From assembly GCA_963759875.1 (NCBI GenBank), contig CAVXBB010000017.1, positions 62,001 through 126,000 on the forward strand: a stretch of DNA of 64,000 nucleotides. Reading direction: 5' to 3'. This document shows positions 17,488-26,655 of the stretch, one piece after another. The stretch is from JAFAGX01 sp963759875. GTDB lineage: Bacteria; Acidobacteriota; Terriglobia; Terriglobales; Acidobacteriaceae. Within the stretch, counting starts at the first letter, position 1. Every line of letters starts with the position of its first letter. A model generated the notes under the pieces. The model had not been told where the DNA came from. It searched no databases and was given only the letters and a program-made list of their open reading frames with translations. Made by a program: the position numbers and the translations under genes.

Positions 17488-17523
17488 AGGACACTGCCGA
17501 GATACTCGCCCCAGAAGTGTCCT
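17488..17523. terminator. Hairpin between convergent moeA and the exported protein gene
   Basis: AGGACACT (17488-17495) pairs with AGTGTCCT (17516-17523) across a 20-base loop, in the short gap between two convergent genes. No clear T-run, so termination is inferred from position. Confidence 0.4.
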
Positions 17524-17540
17524 CGTCTAAAAGATTCACT

Positions 17541-18440
17541 CTATTGGGCGCCGGTTTTCTCTGCAGCCTTTTCTGCTGACTTTTTCGGTGCTGCGGATAG
17601 CGAAGTAGCCGTCTTCGGTTTCCAAAAATCGTCAGCCTTGATCCAATCTGCGGGCACGTAGCTCATGTTGGGGTTGAGCGCGAACATGTTCGACTCGGCG
17701 GACTCGATCGACGCGGCCGAGAGTTCCTCCAGTTTCTTCATTCCTTCTTCCCCCATGGCTGCCATGAAGTCTTTATTGTGAGCAAAGTCAGTATCGATTT
17801 CGCTGGCGGATTTACGGGCAACAATGAACAGATATGTCCCTTCCTGCGCGCCATAAGCGGCCTCGTAGCACGCCCAGTGAGCGTCCGGCAGGGCCTTTTT
17901 ATATGCATCCAAGACCATCTTGAGCCCGTCATCCCACTCTTTGCTATGCCCCTGTTTGACGCGATAAACCGAGATCTCGAAGTACCGTGTAGCTGGGGTC
18001 GCATGCTCGGACTGCTGGTTCAGGCTGTATTCCTCGTTGTAGCGAAATACGGCTGCGTCCATGGAATCCAAGAGTTCGCCATCGGCCACACCGGCGCGAT
18101 CCAGCGAGGCTGAGAGCATGGCATTTTTTTGTGTAGCTGCTGCGTCTTTTTCCCAAGCTCCGAAAGAGTCGTAACCAGTGAAGAACAGCGCCCGCGACTT
18201 GCCGGAAAGAGAAGTCATTCCCAGGTAGTATGTTGGCCACTTCGCGCGGCCCATTGCCTGAACGAATGCACTCTCAGTTTTGTCGTGTACGGCGCCGGCC
18301 TTGCCGGGTTTCACAAATTCTCTGGTAATCGTGAGCACCTTTGGCGGTGACATCATTGTCGAAGATTGTTCTTGCGCGGCTGCAGAACCAAGGGCAGTAA
18401 TCACCAGGGCGCCTGCGCACAACCAATTCAGATTTTTCAT
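17541..18440 (-). CDS. Exported protein with two ferredoxin-like (alpha-beta barrel) repeats
   Basis: 299 residues with a signal peptide (MKNLNWLCAGALVITALGSAAAQ) and a strong GGAGG ribosome site. Two repeated units begin LTITREFVKPGKAGAVHD and FEISVYRVKQGHSKEWDD, resembling dimeric alpha-beta barrel (NIPSNAP/ABM-like) proteins. The tail is Lys/Ala-rich and ends KSAEKAAEKTGAQ. No catalytic residues can be assigned. It lies on the opposite strand inside the molybdenum-cofactor region, so functional linkage is doubtful. Confidence 0.65.
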   Translation of the reverse strand: MKNLNWLCAGALVITALGSAAAQEQSSTMMSPPKVLTITREFVKPGKAGAVHDKTESAFVQAMGRAKWPTYYLGMTSLSGKSRALFFTGYDSFGAWEKDAAATQKNAMLSASLDRAGVADGELLDSMDAAVFRYNEEYSLNQQSEHATPATRYFEISVYRVKQGHSKEWDDGLKMVLDAYKKALPDAHWACYEAAYGAQEGTYLFIVARKSASEIDTDFAHNKDFMAAMGEEGMKKLEELSAASIESAESNMFALNPNMSYVPADWIKADDFWKPKTATSLSAAPKKSAEKAAEKTGAQ

Positions 18441-18602
18441 CTTGCATGACCTCCTTCTTTTTTGTCAGAGTGAATAAGCTTCGCGCTATCGATTTCGGGT
18501 TACCACTTAGAACAGGGCAAAAACAGGGTTTGGGGAGCCAACGGGAGAGTAGTCCTTCATCGCGAGACAAGTCAAGCGGCGCATGTAATATAGAAGTTCG
18601 CG

Positions 18603-19073
18603 ATGGCGAAGAAACTCTCTCATTACGATGTTGGCGGACGCGCACGCATGGTCGATGTATCGGCGAAGAAGGCGACGAAGCGCGTGGCGGAGGCGAGTGC
18701 GTTCGTGGTTTTGAAACCGGAGGTTCTCACGGCGTTGCCGAAGAATCCCAAGGGGAATCCGCTGGAAGTGGCGCGACTGGCCGGAATCATGGCGGCCAAG
18801 CGGACTTCGGAACTGATTCCGATGTGCCATCCTCTGCCGCTGTCGCACATTGATGTGGCTTTGCGGCTGTGCGAGAATGGCGTCGCCATTAGTTCAAAAG
18901 TAACTACTGCGGCTGCAACGGGAGTGGAGATGGAAGCTCTTACGGCAGCAAGCATCGCCGCGCTGACCGTGTACGATATGTGTAAAGCTCTGGATAAAGG
19001 AATAGAGATTCGGGAGATCGTGCTTACGCGCAAGTCAGGAGGTAAGAGCGGCGACTACACTCGCAAGAAGTAA
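18603..19073 (+). CDS. moaC: Cyclic pyranopterin monophosphate synthase
   Basis: Second half of the first step of molybdopterin synthesis, acting with MoaA. 156 residues. MVDVSAKKATKRVAEA, the IPMCHPLPLSHIDV motif with the catalytic Cys-His, and GVEMEALTAASIAALTVYDMCK are diagnostic. It stops two bases before the response regulator that follows. A TAATAT box lies 10 bases before the ATG, so the leader is very short. Confidence 0.96.
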   Translation: MAKKLSHYDVGGRARMVDVSAKKATKRVAEASAFVVLKPEVLTALPKNPKGNPLEVARLAGIMAAKRTSELIPMCHPLPLSHIDVALRLCENGVAISSKVTTAAATGVEMEALTAASIAALTVYDMCKALDKGIEIREIVLTRKSGGKSGDYTRKK

Positions 19074-19075
19074 CG

Positions 19076-19846
19076 ATGGCAAACAACGTCAAGATTCTGC
19101 TGGTGGATGATAATCCCATGATTTTGGGAATGCTGCGCGGAGCGCTCGCGCCATTAGCCAGCGTTACCACAGCATCGGATGCCGCTGACGCCTTGTTGAA
19201 AGCGGTGGAAGATCCACCAGATCTCTTGGTGAGCGACTATCACATGCCCGGAATGGACGGTAAGCAATTGGTGGAGAAGCTGCGAAGCAGGCCGAAGACG
19301 GCAGGAGCATCGGTGATCCTGCTAGCCACAAAATCTGACATCACGGAAAAACTCGGCGCGCACGAACAGGCGTTCGATGATTTTGTTGAAAAGCCGTTTT
19401 TTCTGCGAGAAGCTACACAGCGCATCAAGCGGGTGATTGACAAGATCGCGCTGGAAAAAATGGCAAAGAACACCGCTTCCGATGGCGTGCTGCGCGGAAG
19501 TTTGTCACAAATGAATGTCATCGATCTGGTGCAGTCGCTGGAAATGGGCCGAAAGAGCTGCGCGTTGACCCTGACCAATAAAGATGAGACCTGCGAAGTA
19601 TATTTTCGCGAAGGCCAGGTGACGCACGCCCAATATGGTTCCCTGACCGGCGATCAGGCGGTGTTTAAAGTGTTGCGCTGGACCGATGGTAATTTTCAGG
19701 TCAACTTCGAAGGCAAAACTTCCAAGCAAACCACAACTCTGAACACGCAGGGATTGCTGATGGAGGGCCTGCGCCTTCTCGACGAAGCACAACGAGACGC
19801 TGGAAAGGCCGGGGAGGAAGAAGAAGATGTCCTCCTTGACTCCTGA
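19076..19846 (+). CDS. Response regulator with DUF4388 (PATAN-like) output
   Basis: 256 residues. The receiver domain (1-120) has the acidic pair DD at 11-12, the phospho-acceptor D54 in LLVSDYHMPGMDG, and the Lys in FVEKPFF. Residues 140-230 form a DUF4388 domain (LRGSLSQMNVIDLVQSLEMGR and VYFREGQVTHAQYGSLTGDQ), a protein-interaction output common in Acidobacteria and Deltaproteobacteria rather than a DNA-binding one. It is tightly packed between moaC (2-base gap) and mogA (20-base overlap), so it is cotranscribed with molybdopterin synthesis. Cognate kinase not visible. Confidence 0.88.
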   Translation: MANNVKILLVDDNPMILGMLRGALAPLASVTTASDAADALLKAVEDPPDLLVSDYHMPGMDGKQLVEKLRSRPKTAGASVILLATKSDITEKLGAHEQAFDDFVEKPFFLREATQRIKRVIDKIALEKMAKNTASDGVLRGSLSQMNVIDLVQSLEMGRKSCALTLTNKDETCEVYFREGQVTHAQYGSLTGDQAVFKVLRWTDGNFQVNFEGKTSKQTTTLNTQGLLMEGLRLLDEAQRDAGKAGEEEEDVLLDS

Positions 19847-20324
19847 GGCGCTGACGGCGGCTGTCATTACCGTCAGTGATTCGTGTGCCCGCGGTGACCG
19901 GGTGGATCTCTCCGGCCCTGCGGTTGCCGATGCTCTCCGCAAAAAGAAATTTTCGATTGTGGGCACGGAAATTGTTGCCGATGAGCAGACCGCAATCGAG
20001 AAGGCAATTCTCTACTGGGCCGGCGAAGCCATGCTGGTGGTTACGACCGGAGGCACTGGTATTGCGGCACGCGATGTGACCCCTGAGGTCACGCGCCAGG
20101 TTTGCGAGCGGCTGCTGGACGGGGTTGCGGAGCGGATGCGCTTGGAAGGATCGAAGAAGACGCCGTTTGCGGCGCTCAGCCGGGGAGTTTGCGGGGTGCG
20201 CGGAAAATCGGTCATTTTGAACGTGCCGGGAAGTCCGGCTGGCGCAGTGGAGTCGCTGGAAGCGGTAATTGATGTTGTGCCGCATGCGCTGGAGTTGCTG
20301 AGCGGCAAAACCGAACATCGATGA
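19827..20324 (+). CDS. mogA: Molybdopterin adenylyltransferase (MogA/MoaB type)
   Basis: Adenylates molybdopterin ahead of MoeA. 165 residues, single MoCF-biosynthesis domain. Visible motifs: VITVSDSCARG, the TTGGTGIAARDVTPE nucleotide-binding block and LNVPGSPAGAVESL. The gene start overlaps the response-regulator end by 20 bases, which implies translational coupling. Length and the SDSCARG motif fit MogA/MoaB rather than CinA. Confidence 0.93.
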   Translation: MSSLTPEALTAAVITVSDSCARGDRVDLSGPAVADALRKKKFSIVGTEIVADEQTAIEKAILYWAGEAMLVVTTGGTGIAARDVTPEVTRQVCERLLDGVAERMRLEGSKKTPFAALSRGVCGVRGKSVILNVPGSPAGAVESLEAVIDVVPHALELLSGKTEHR

Positions 20325-20333
20325 TGAGACAGA

Positions 20334-21347
20334 TTATTCCAACCCTGGGTACTCCCATTTCCCAGAATCCCCGGAACGGAAAATGGCAGTGATGACCGCC
20401 ATGTTTTTCACTGCATCCTCAAGTGAAACCGGCACGTCGGCGTCTCCGCGGATTGCCCTGGAAAAGATGTCGCATTGAATTGTGTACTGATCGCAGACCG
20501 GAAATTCTTCCGTGGCAAGGCCGGTACCCAGGACGTCGCGGCCGTCATCAATAAGGATGCGACATGGCCGGTCATTGGGAGCATTAAATGGGATCTCGAT
20601 TTCGATACGGCCCTTTGTTCCGAGGAACTGGCTGCACTGGTATGGCACGAGCTGAGTGCTACAAGTGAAAATCGATTGGCCGGAAGGAAAATTGAGAATA
20701 GCCGAGGTCAACCGGTCAATTTTCATTTGCGGATCTCTCTCGACGAGGCCTAACACCCGTGAAGGCTCTTCGCCGAACATGAAGCGCGAGGTGGTGATTG
20801 GGTAGCAGCCGATATCCATCAGCGCGCCCCCGCCATATTCGGGTATGTTGTTGATGTTTGATGGATCGTTGTTGAAATAGCTGAAGAATCCTACGGCTGA
20901 ACGCAGTTGACCGATACGGCCTGAGGCGACCAACTCGCGAGCACGAAGCCACTGCGGGTGGGTGCGCACCATGAAGGCCTCTCCGATATTCACTCCGGTG
21001 CGGTCCCGCACGGAGAGAAGCTTTTTGGCCTCCGCAACTGTGAGACTGAGGGGCTTCTCGCATAAGACATGCTTGCCTGCTTCCGCAGCTTTGATTGACC
21101 ACGGAACGTGAAGATGGTTAGGCAGAGGGTTGTAAATCGCTTCAATCTGGGGGTCGGAGAGAAGCTCCTCATAGGATCCATACGCCTTTGCAATACCAAG
21201 TTTGCTGGCGGCGGCTTCGGCCTTGCCTTGGTCGCGTGATGCGATTGCGGTCACCTCACACCACTCGCCCTGCTGCATTGCCGGTATGACTTTTTTTACA
21301 GCGATATCGGCTGTACTCAGGATTCCCCAGCGGACTTTGTTGGACAT
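20334..21347 (-). CDS. Gfo/Idh/MocA family oxidoreductase
   Basis: NAD(P)-dependent sugar or cyclitol dehydrogenase-like protein of 337 residues. Rossmann N-terminus VRWGILSTADIAVKKVIPAM, the catalytic-type EKP motif in HVLCEKPLSLTVAEA, and YGGGALMDIGCYPITTSRFM in the C-terminal sheet domain, as in glucose-fructose oxidoreductase and xylose dehydrogenase relatives. Substrate cannot be read from sequence. Convergent with mogA, nine bases apart. Confidence 0.88.
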   Translation of the reverse strand: MSNKVRWGILSTADIAVKKVIPAMQQGEWCEVTAIASRDQGKAEAAASKLGIAKAYGSYEELLSDPQIEAIYNPLPNHLHVPWSIKAAEAGKHVLCEKPLSLTVAEAKKLLSVRDRTGVNIGEAFMVRTHPQWLRARELVASGRIGQLRSAVGFFSYFNNDPSNINNIPEYGGGALMDIGCYPITTSRFMFGEEPSRVLGLVERDPQMKIDRLTSAILNFPSGQSIFTCSTQLVPYQCSQFLGTKGRIEIEIPFNAPNDRPCRILIDDGRDVLGTGLATEEFPVCDQYTIQCDIFSRAIRGDADVPVSLEDAVKNMAVITAIFRSGDSGKWEYPGLE

Positions 21348-21453
21348 AGCCAGACATCATAGCCGCAAAGTCGCGAGCGAAATAACGGGGGCGGGCCAGA
21401 AGCTCTCGGCATACGTTGACTTACCAAAAGTGCGGTCCAAGCATTTCACGCCA

Positions 21454-21750
21454 ATGATGGGCGAGACCATCTCGCATTACCGCATCATGAGGCTTGGCAT
21501 GTCGTGAATCACCCCAAGGGCAAGAAGCGGCTAGCGAGTACCAAAAATTTATGAATCACCGTGGCGTGACCGGCAAACTGCCTATTGGGTGCCACTTGCA
21601 CACTTGCAGCTTGGCCGTGCGTACGCCATGGCAGATAACACCGGGCAGGCCAAATCTGCCTATAACGATTTTCTCACCCTCGGGAAAGACGCCGACCCGG
21701 ACATCCCCATCCTGAAGCAAGCGAAAGCCGAATACGCGAAATTGAGATAG
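21454..21750 (+). pseudogene. Relic of a Ser/Thr kinase-TPR protein (internal deletion)
   Basis: An ATG-led fragment MMGETISHYRIMRLG has the typical N-terminus of Acidobacterial serine/threonine kinases (the GETISHYRI lead-in to the glycine loop), then breaks off. About 60 bases later, AASEYQKFMNHRGVTGKLPI, and after a frame change QLGRAYAMADNTGQAKSAYN then PDIPILKQAKAEYAKLR, match the TPR tail of the same protein class. The catalytic domain is missing. It looks like a decayed copy that lost its middle, next to a transposase gene. Confidence 0.6.
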
Positions 21751-21800
21751 ATTATCTGGGCAATAATATACTTGGCAAAATAGACGTATCGTTTTAAGAT

Positions 21801-22442
21801 TTGAGCATGGAACCGAAGAGCCTTCAACAAGCGATTCTCTATTTTGCCAATTTGGCAAATTGCCGTGATTATCTCGTGGCCCGTCGCTGGCCTGATGGAG
21901 TAACCTGCCCGCGTTGCGGCAGCAAGAACGTCTTGTTCCTTGAGAAGTACAACCGCTGGCACTGCCGCGAAAAGCACAAGGCCCCACAGTTCACGCTAAA
22001 AGCTAGCACGATCTTTGAGGATTCTCCGCTCGGACTAGACAAGTGGCTAACCGCGATGTGGATGGTAGTCAACTGCGAGAACGGAGTTTCGTCTTGGGAG
22101 ATCAGCCGCGCGTTGAAGATCACGCAAAAGTCCGCATGGTTCATGGATCACAGAATTCGACTGGCCTTGCAAGACGGTACGATCACAAAGTTCGGCGGTG
22201 ACGAGAACAGTGAAGTGGAGATTGACGAAACGTTCATCGGCGGTAAGGTTAAGAACATGCACGCGGCAAAGCGGCTCCCAGCGCACTCTAGTTTCACAAA
22301 CGCCCCATGCGTGGCAGTTGTAACCACGGTCAAATGGGCTTCTGATTGCCCATGTTGTGGCATGAAGCGCTGGGAATGCTTGTTCAAGTTCGGTTCTTGC
22401 AGCCCAATGAAGGCGATATATCGGAAGTGGCAATCAGATTAG
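21801..22442 (+). mobile_element. ISXO2/IS1595-type transposase, truncated or frameshifted
   Basis: The N-terminal zinc ribbon (CPRCGS and WHCREKH) and the helix-turn-helix region WEISRALKITQKSAWFM are followed by EIDETFIGGKVKNMH, holding the first catalytic Asp. This is the ISXO2-like layout. After KNMHAAKR the sequence no longer matches the family, and the remaining DDE-type residues are absent, so it ends early at 214 residues. Translation probably starts at TTG 21801 or ATG 21807. Terminal inverted repeats were not identified. Probably inactive. Confidence 0.75.
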
Positions 22443-22922
22443 CCTCTCGCGTCTCCCCCATGCTACCCAAGCAGCAACCATCTTATCTAGATTCCCTTGA
22501 TCTTCTGGTGGTACAGGATTGGCATTCGTGATATGACGGAGTGCCCAAAACCATGATCTGCGATTCTCTTGTAAATCTTGCAAAAGAAGCGGTACGACAT
22601 CTGGCCCCATTGCCATAATCTTTTGATATGAGTCATGCAAAATCATCTTTGGCGTGGATGAAAGATACGTGGTTTCGCGATCCCATTTGGTGGCGTGTTC
22701 GAGAAACCTCTCTTTGAGCAGGTTGGAACTCGTGACAGCCGTCCGAGCAGCAAGAACGGGCGTCGCCTTCTCAATATTGCAAATTTCTGGTATTTGCCAC
22801 ATTTGTCTTAGAGTCTCGTGGAAGTCTTCGACGTGCCAATACTCACGCGGTGTGGGCACACAAAAGTCGTCGTAACATCGTGGTCTTTCCTTCAGCGTAT
22901 AGACGAATTGGTCAACTGGCAT
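22434..22922 (-). CDS. Hypothetical protein, island-borne
   Basis: 162 residues, soluble, no recognised domain. The C-terminal half, with TYLSSTPKMILHDSYQKIMA, VVPLLLQDLQENRRSWFWAL and PPEDQGNLDKMVAAWVAWG, looks like a genuine helical domain rather than a chance frame. It ends against the transposase (eight-base overlap of opposite strands). It is probably cotranscribed with the next minus-strand gene, 6 bases upstream. Function unknown. Confidence 0.6.
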   Translation of the reverse strand: MPVDQFVYTLKERPRCYDDFCVPTPREYWHVEDFHETLRQMWQIPEICNIEKATPVLAARTAVTSSNLLKERFLEHATKWDRETTYLSSTPKMILHDSYQKIMAMGPDVVPLLLQDLQENRRSWFWALRHITNANPVPPEDQGNLDKMVAAWVAWGRRERLI

Positions 22923-22928
22923 ATAAGG

Positions 22929-23667
22929 TCACTCTCTCACAACGCCAAGGATCGGCACTTTAGGTACCGAAGACTTTAATATTCTGGCCTTTAACTCCGC
23001 CCGCTCGACGACCTTTTTCAGTGTCTCAAGGTCATCACTATCGAGTGAGACATAAAATTCGTCGTGCTTGCTTTCCGATGCTTGGTGAAATCCTAGCTTC
23101 AGGAGATGGACGATGACCATCCCCTTTGGTCCGTCCTCAATTTTGGAGCCAAAGACTGGACGCAAATCTGTCAGGATTCGTGCGCGACAGAAAGTACGCT
23201 CGTCGTCCGTCTGCAAATCTATAGCCTTGGATGCGAGTGTGAACCCTTCCGCGGTTAGAAGTGTGAGTCAGTCTTTCCCGAAAGCGTCCGCGCAGCGCTT
23301 CAGGAACGCGTAGATTAACCTCTTCAACGGACTGCATCGCGTCGCAAATATCGTCAACAAATTCTTCTACGGAAGCGTCGGCTCCAGCCTTAACGCCGTA
23401 GAGCGCCGCTAGCGCCTCTGCTATTTGCACAAAGTCTGCCTTGTTTGTTTGAGACAATGATGCGACGGCAGAAATTGCGGCCTTGGTTGGGCCGTGCGGG
23501 GAGGTAAATACAGTATCTAGGACTCTCCTAATCTCTTGCACAGTGCGGTCGTCAAGCTGGCTGATCTTGAACACACCTTCACGAAATCGTTTCGGGATAT
23601 TTAGCTTTGCCAAAACTACCGTCCTAACATTTCTTGTCGAGTGAGACGAAAGATGGACACAGGACAA
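22929..23667 (-). CDS. Hypothetical protein, frameshifted, partner of the preceding gene
   Basis: The first part (176 codons from 23667) reads NIPKRFREGVFKISQLDDRT and EEFVDDICDAMQSVEEVNLR. Near 23275 the sense sequence passes to another frame, giving LLTAEGFTLASKAIDLQTDD then RTFCRARILTDLRPVFGSKI and ending at 22929. Joined, about 245 residues, with an alpha-helical N-terminal half and a beta-rich C-terminal half. No catalytic motif or named family recognised. Its operon-like pairing with the gene at 22434 and island setting suggest a two-gene accessory module. Confidence 0.55.
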
Positions 23668-23872
23668 GAGAAAATATCACGAGTGCCCGTCTGCTTGTGC
23701 AAAAACTGTGAATTGGCTTGCAAATACAGGCCTTAACGAACCTCGTTCATCAATAGTTTACCTCAATCCGTTGTGATGCGCGATTTAGCTTGACCCAACC
23801 TATTGTGTATTCCCCGAGCGGAAGTTGCTGTACTTGTGGTGGGCATGTATCCGCACCCGAAAGGTGCAAGGG

Positions 23873-23878
23873 TATAAT
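23873..23878 (+). promoter_or_regulatory. -10 box for a leaderless small gene
   Basis: TATAAT ends six bases before the GTG at 23885, placing transcription start at or next to the start codon. No good -35 match. Confidence 0.4.
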
Positions 23879-23884
23879 TACGGC

Positions 23885-24052
23885 GTGAAACCGCCACCGG
23901 CCCCAGATGTTCCCGGAGAGACAGAATTTCAACGCTTCGATAACGCTGTGCGTCAGGTGCTCACGGTGTCGAAGGAAGAGCTGCTGAAACGGGAACAGCG
24001 GGAAGAGAAGAACAAAACGCAGGAACGCAAGAGGCGACCCAAGAAGTCCTGA
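23885..24052 (+). CDS. Small charged protein (55 aa), unknown function
   Basis: The GTG start gives MKPPPAPDVPGETEFQRFDN followed by a helical LTVSKEELLKREQREEKN and a Lys/Arg-rich tail. The PGxTExxxFDNAxRxVLTVSKEE pattern recurs in short hypothetical proteins of many soil bacteria, often near mobile or toxin-antitoxin genes. No ribosome site, but a perfect TATAAT lies directly upstream, so translation may be leaderless. A possible antitoxin-like protein; no toxin adjoins it. Confidence 0.6.
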   Translation: MKPPPAPDVPGETEFQRFDNAVRQVLTVSKEELLKREQREEKNKTQERKRRPKKS

Positions 24053-24278
24053 ACGTCGCCTCATCCTGTCACGGCAGGACTCCAGCCTAAAACTCCACCA
24101 TTATTTTGCCAGGTATATTATTGCCATTATCTGTTCTTGACTTTGTTGCAAATTCCTATATCTTTAGCGCGTTTAGCCGAACCTGCTCGCTGGGCCCATC
24201 CGCGAAGTACAACCGAGATCGGCAGAGGTTCGGAACGGGGGAACAGCCGACCTCGGATCTCAATCAGGGAGGTTCATC

Positions 24279-24659
24279 ATGGCTGCTAACCCAGTCCCTC
24301 GACCCGAAGAATTAAGGCTCGAACCTGAAAAAAGAGGATCGGAGATCTTTGTTCGGGCCACAGGCCGTATCACCTCATCAACAGCTGCGAAGTTCGAAAG
24401 TGTGCTTCGCGATCTGGTTTCCGACAACAAGCGCGTCGTTTTGGATATGACGGAGGTTGACTACATCGACAGTTCCGGTCTGGGCTCTCTGGTTGCCGTT
24501 TATATGCATGCGTCACGCTCAAAGTGCGAACTGGAACTCGCGAATCCCAAGATGCGCCTAAAAGACCTGTTCAGCAGAAGCGGATTGGCTTCGGTTTTCA
24601 AAAAAGTCGAGCAAGCCGGCGCGGAACACGACGAGCTTTTTGGGATGACACCGAGCTAA
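24279..24659 (+). CDS. STAS-domain anti-sigma factor antagonist
   Basis: 126 residues with one STAS domain from about residue 20. VVLDMTEVDYIDSSGLGSLV is the diagnostic strand-helix with the phosphorylatable serine (S65 or S66), and FSRSGLASVFKKV closes the domain. Such proteins release sigma factors by binding anti-sigma kinases. GGAGG lies ten bases before the start (the AGGGAGG stretch). No RsbW-type kinase adjoins. Convergent with the MEDS protein gene. Confidence 0.88.
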   Translation: MAANPVPRPEELRLEPEKRGSEIFVRATGRITSSTAAKFESVLRDLVSDNKRVVLDMTEVDYIDSSGLGSLVAVYMHASRSKCELELANPKMRLKDLFSRSGLASVFKKVEQAGAEHDELFGMTPS

Positions 24660-24734
24660 AGGCTGGCTTAGTTCATGACGAGCCAAGAAGGGAGTAGTGT
24701 GTCAATCCAAATCAGCCGCAGCCAGTTGACAGCC

Positions 24735-25391
24735 TTAGCAAACGGCTCGTACGGAATGGAGTTCTCGGATCTTGCGCTCGATATCCTGCGGACGAGCGAT
24801 CCGGTTTACGGCCTTTTCTGGAAGTTCGTAGAACGGATTCTCCATGAGGATTGAACCCTCCACGCGCACGGTGGGATGTGTCGCAAGGCAATCATCAAGG
24901 ACCGCCGGTGGCATGGTCCTGACGTTGTACATACAGAGACCAACGGCGTGGTTGGATTCGTAAAAGTGATTCAACTTGGCTTCGTACTCGGCGACTCGCT
25001 CCGATCCCGGCGCCTCGTCGAGAACCCAAGTCATGTCGCCGCCAGCGCAAAGCCCTTTAAAGCCGGCATCAAGTGCATCTTTGACAGCCTGATGGAGCAT
25101 GGCAATCATGCGGTCGGGATCAAAGGAACCGCCCTTCAGATGTCCTTCGTGCCTGGTCAAAAGCAGCAGAGCGCCTCGTGCTTCCTCGGCCTCAACATCA
25201 ATGGCGGCGTCCTTCAACGACGCGCGGAAATCATCGAGGGGACGTTCGCAAGAGATCCACAGGCAACGCTCGCAACGGCTGAGGCCGCCGCGAATGTACT
25301 CGACCGCAGCTTGCAGTTGTTCCTCGGGAGAGGAGAAAAGTGTGCAGACATGGTCGCCTTCATGGTACGAAAGTCGAGGAGCGCCGATCAT
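24735..25391 (-). CDS. MEDS-domain sensory protein (DcmR-like)
   Basis: 218 residues spanning one MEDS domain: GDHVCTLFSSPEEQLQAAVE at the start, CLWISCERPLDDF, then KGLCAGGDMTWVLDEAPG and FYESNHAVGLCMYNVRTMPP. Such domains sense small ligands and are found alone or fused to histidine kinases and STAS modules. No output domain here. Pairing with the STAS gene, which ends 75 bases away on the other strand, suggests a shared signalling pathway. Cytoplasmic. Confidence 0.82.
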   Translation of the reverse strand: MIGAPRLSYHEGDHVCTLFSSPEEQLQAAVEYIRGGLSRCERCLWISCERPLDDFRASLKDAAIDVEAEEARGALLLLTRHEGHLKGGSFDPDRMIAMLHQAVKDALDAGFKGLCAGGDMTWVLDEAPGSERVAEYEAKLNHFYESNHAVGLCMYNVRTMPPAVLDDCLATHPTVRVEGSILMENPFYELPEKAVNRIARPQDIERKIRELHSVRAVC

Positions 25392-25477
25392 AAGAACCTC
25401 CCATGGGATTCGCAGAGGAAGACGGGCATCAAGGTAGCAAAATGTTACGGCTGATTACAATACGGAGGATTATGTAG

Positions 25478-26278
25478 TTACGGTTTTCGGCCAGATCTCG
25501 CTTCGGGCAGCGCCGCCTGAATCGCCTTCTCCGCCAGCGGCGCCATGATCCTGTACCCGGCATCTGTCGGATGCAGCCCGTCGTGGGATAGCTCGCGTTT
25601 CAGCATACCTCGTTCATCCACCATGGCGTGGAAGTAATCGAGATAGACCAGGTGGTTTTTGGCGCAGTAATCTTTAACCCATTCGTTCAGCGCCAGAATT
25701 CTCTCGCGCGGACGCAGCGCAAAGGACTCCTTCGCATCCTGCGTGTAGTTGTGCACGGGCAGGACGGAGGCAAACACCATCCGGACGCCGTGGGCCTGCG
25801 CCAAGTCGGCCATGGAAGCATAGTTAGCTTCGATGTCCTGGTTGCGCGTGGGTCCGGTGACGCCGGCAATGTCGTTCGTGCCTGCCAGTAGAACGACCAC
25901 TTTGGGATGTAAATCAATCACATCCTGGCGGAAACGCACCAGCATCTGCGGCGTGGTCTGCCCGTCGATGCCGCGGTTAATGTACGGCTTGCCTGGAAAA
26001 TAATCCGCGAGCCTCCAGTAGTCGGTGAGGGAGTCGCCAAGAAATACGACCCGGTTTTCACCCGCGGCTGGTAGCCCGAGCGCGGAATCGGCATCGCGAT
26101 AGCGCGCCAGTTGGCCGAAGTCGTCCATATAGATGGCAATTCGGGAGGCGCGGTATTCATCCAGCCCGGCGGCACCCGTGGAAGGGATGGAAGGAGCGGA
26201 CTGCTGCGCCAAGCTCGGCAAAGAGAGAATGATAAAAGATAAGAAAAATGCGATGCTGCCAATCGATTTCTGAGTCAT
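25478..26278 (-). CDS. Exported SGNH/GDSL hydrolase
   Basis: 266 residues with signal peptide (to about residue 25). Block I FLGDSLTDYW holds the nucleophile Ser, block II includes NRGIDGQT, block III LAGTNDIAG supplies the Asn, and block V DGLHPTDAGY gives the Asp-His pair. Length and motifs fit lipase/acylhydrolase family members acting on acetylated carbohydrates or platelet-activating-factor-like esters. The exact substrate is not readable. No operon partner. Confidence 0.9.
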   Translation of the reverse strand: MTQKSIGSIAFFLSFIILSLPSLAQQSAPSIPSTGAAGLDEYRASRIAIYMDDFGQLARYRDADSALGLPAAGENRVVFLGDSLTDYWRLADYFPGKPYINRGIDGQTTPQMLVRFRQDVIDLHPKVVVLLAGTNDIAGVTGPTRNQDIEANYASMADLAQAHGVRMVFASVLPVHNYTQDAKESFALRPRERILALNEWVKDYCAKNHLVYLDYFHAMVDERGMLKRELSHDGLHPTDAGYRIMAPLAEKAIQAALPEARSGRKP

Positions 26279-26655
26279 GTTGTTATCGAAAAACAGGATA
26301 GCCTAGCGCAGTGCGTTAGGCAGACAGAATTGATCCAGGGTAGTGGTGGTGCAGTTTGATAAAGGAGCGACCCAAACGTGCGATTATGGCATCGCCGCAC
26401 GCGCCTCTACTTCGCTGCACACACAACGCTTGCTCTAGGATGACGATCAGAATTACACCACAGCAACCACGGTCGAGGGGTGTAATGGCGATTTAATACC
26501 AACCACGAGCCGACCCCAGTTTTCAAGTCCACCTCAGCAGCGAAGATCGATCCAGTGAGGAAACCTCAGCGACCTGGCCGTTGCGGAGTTCGGCTTACCT
26601 CAGTAACTAGAGGGATCGACCGAAGAATGGCACGATCAGGACCAGGAGACGAACG
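26279..26655. other. Intergenic, divergent promoter region
   Basis: 377 bases between divergent genes. An AGGAG ribosome site sits before the gene at 26656. I see no further gene or strong hairpin. Confidence 0.4.
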
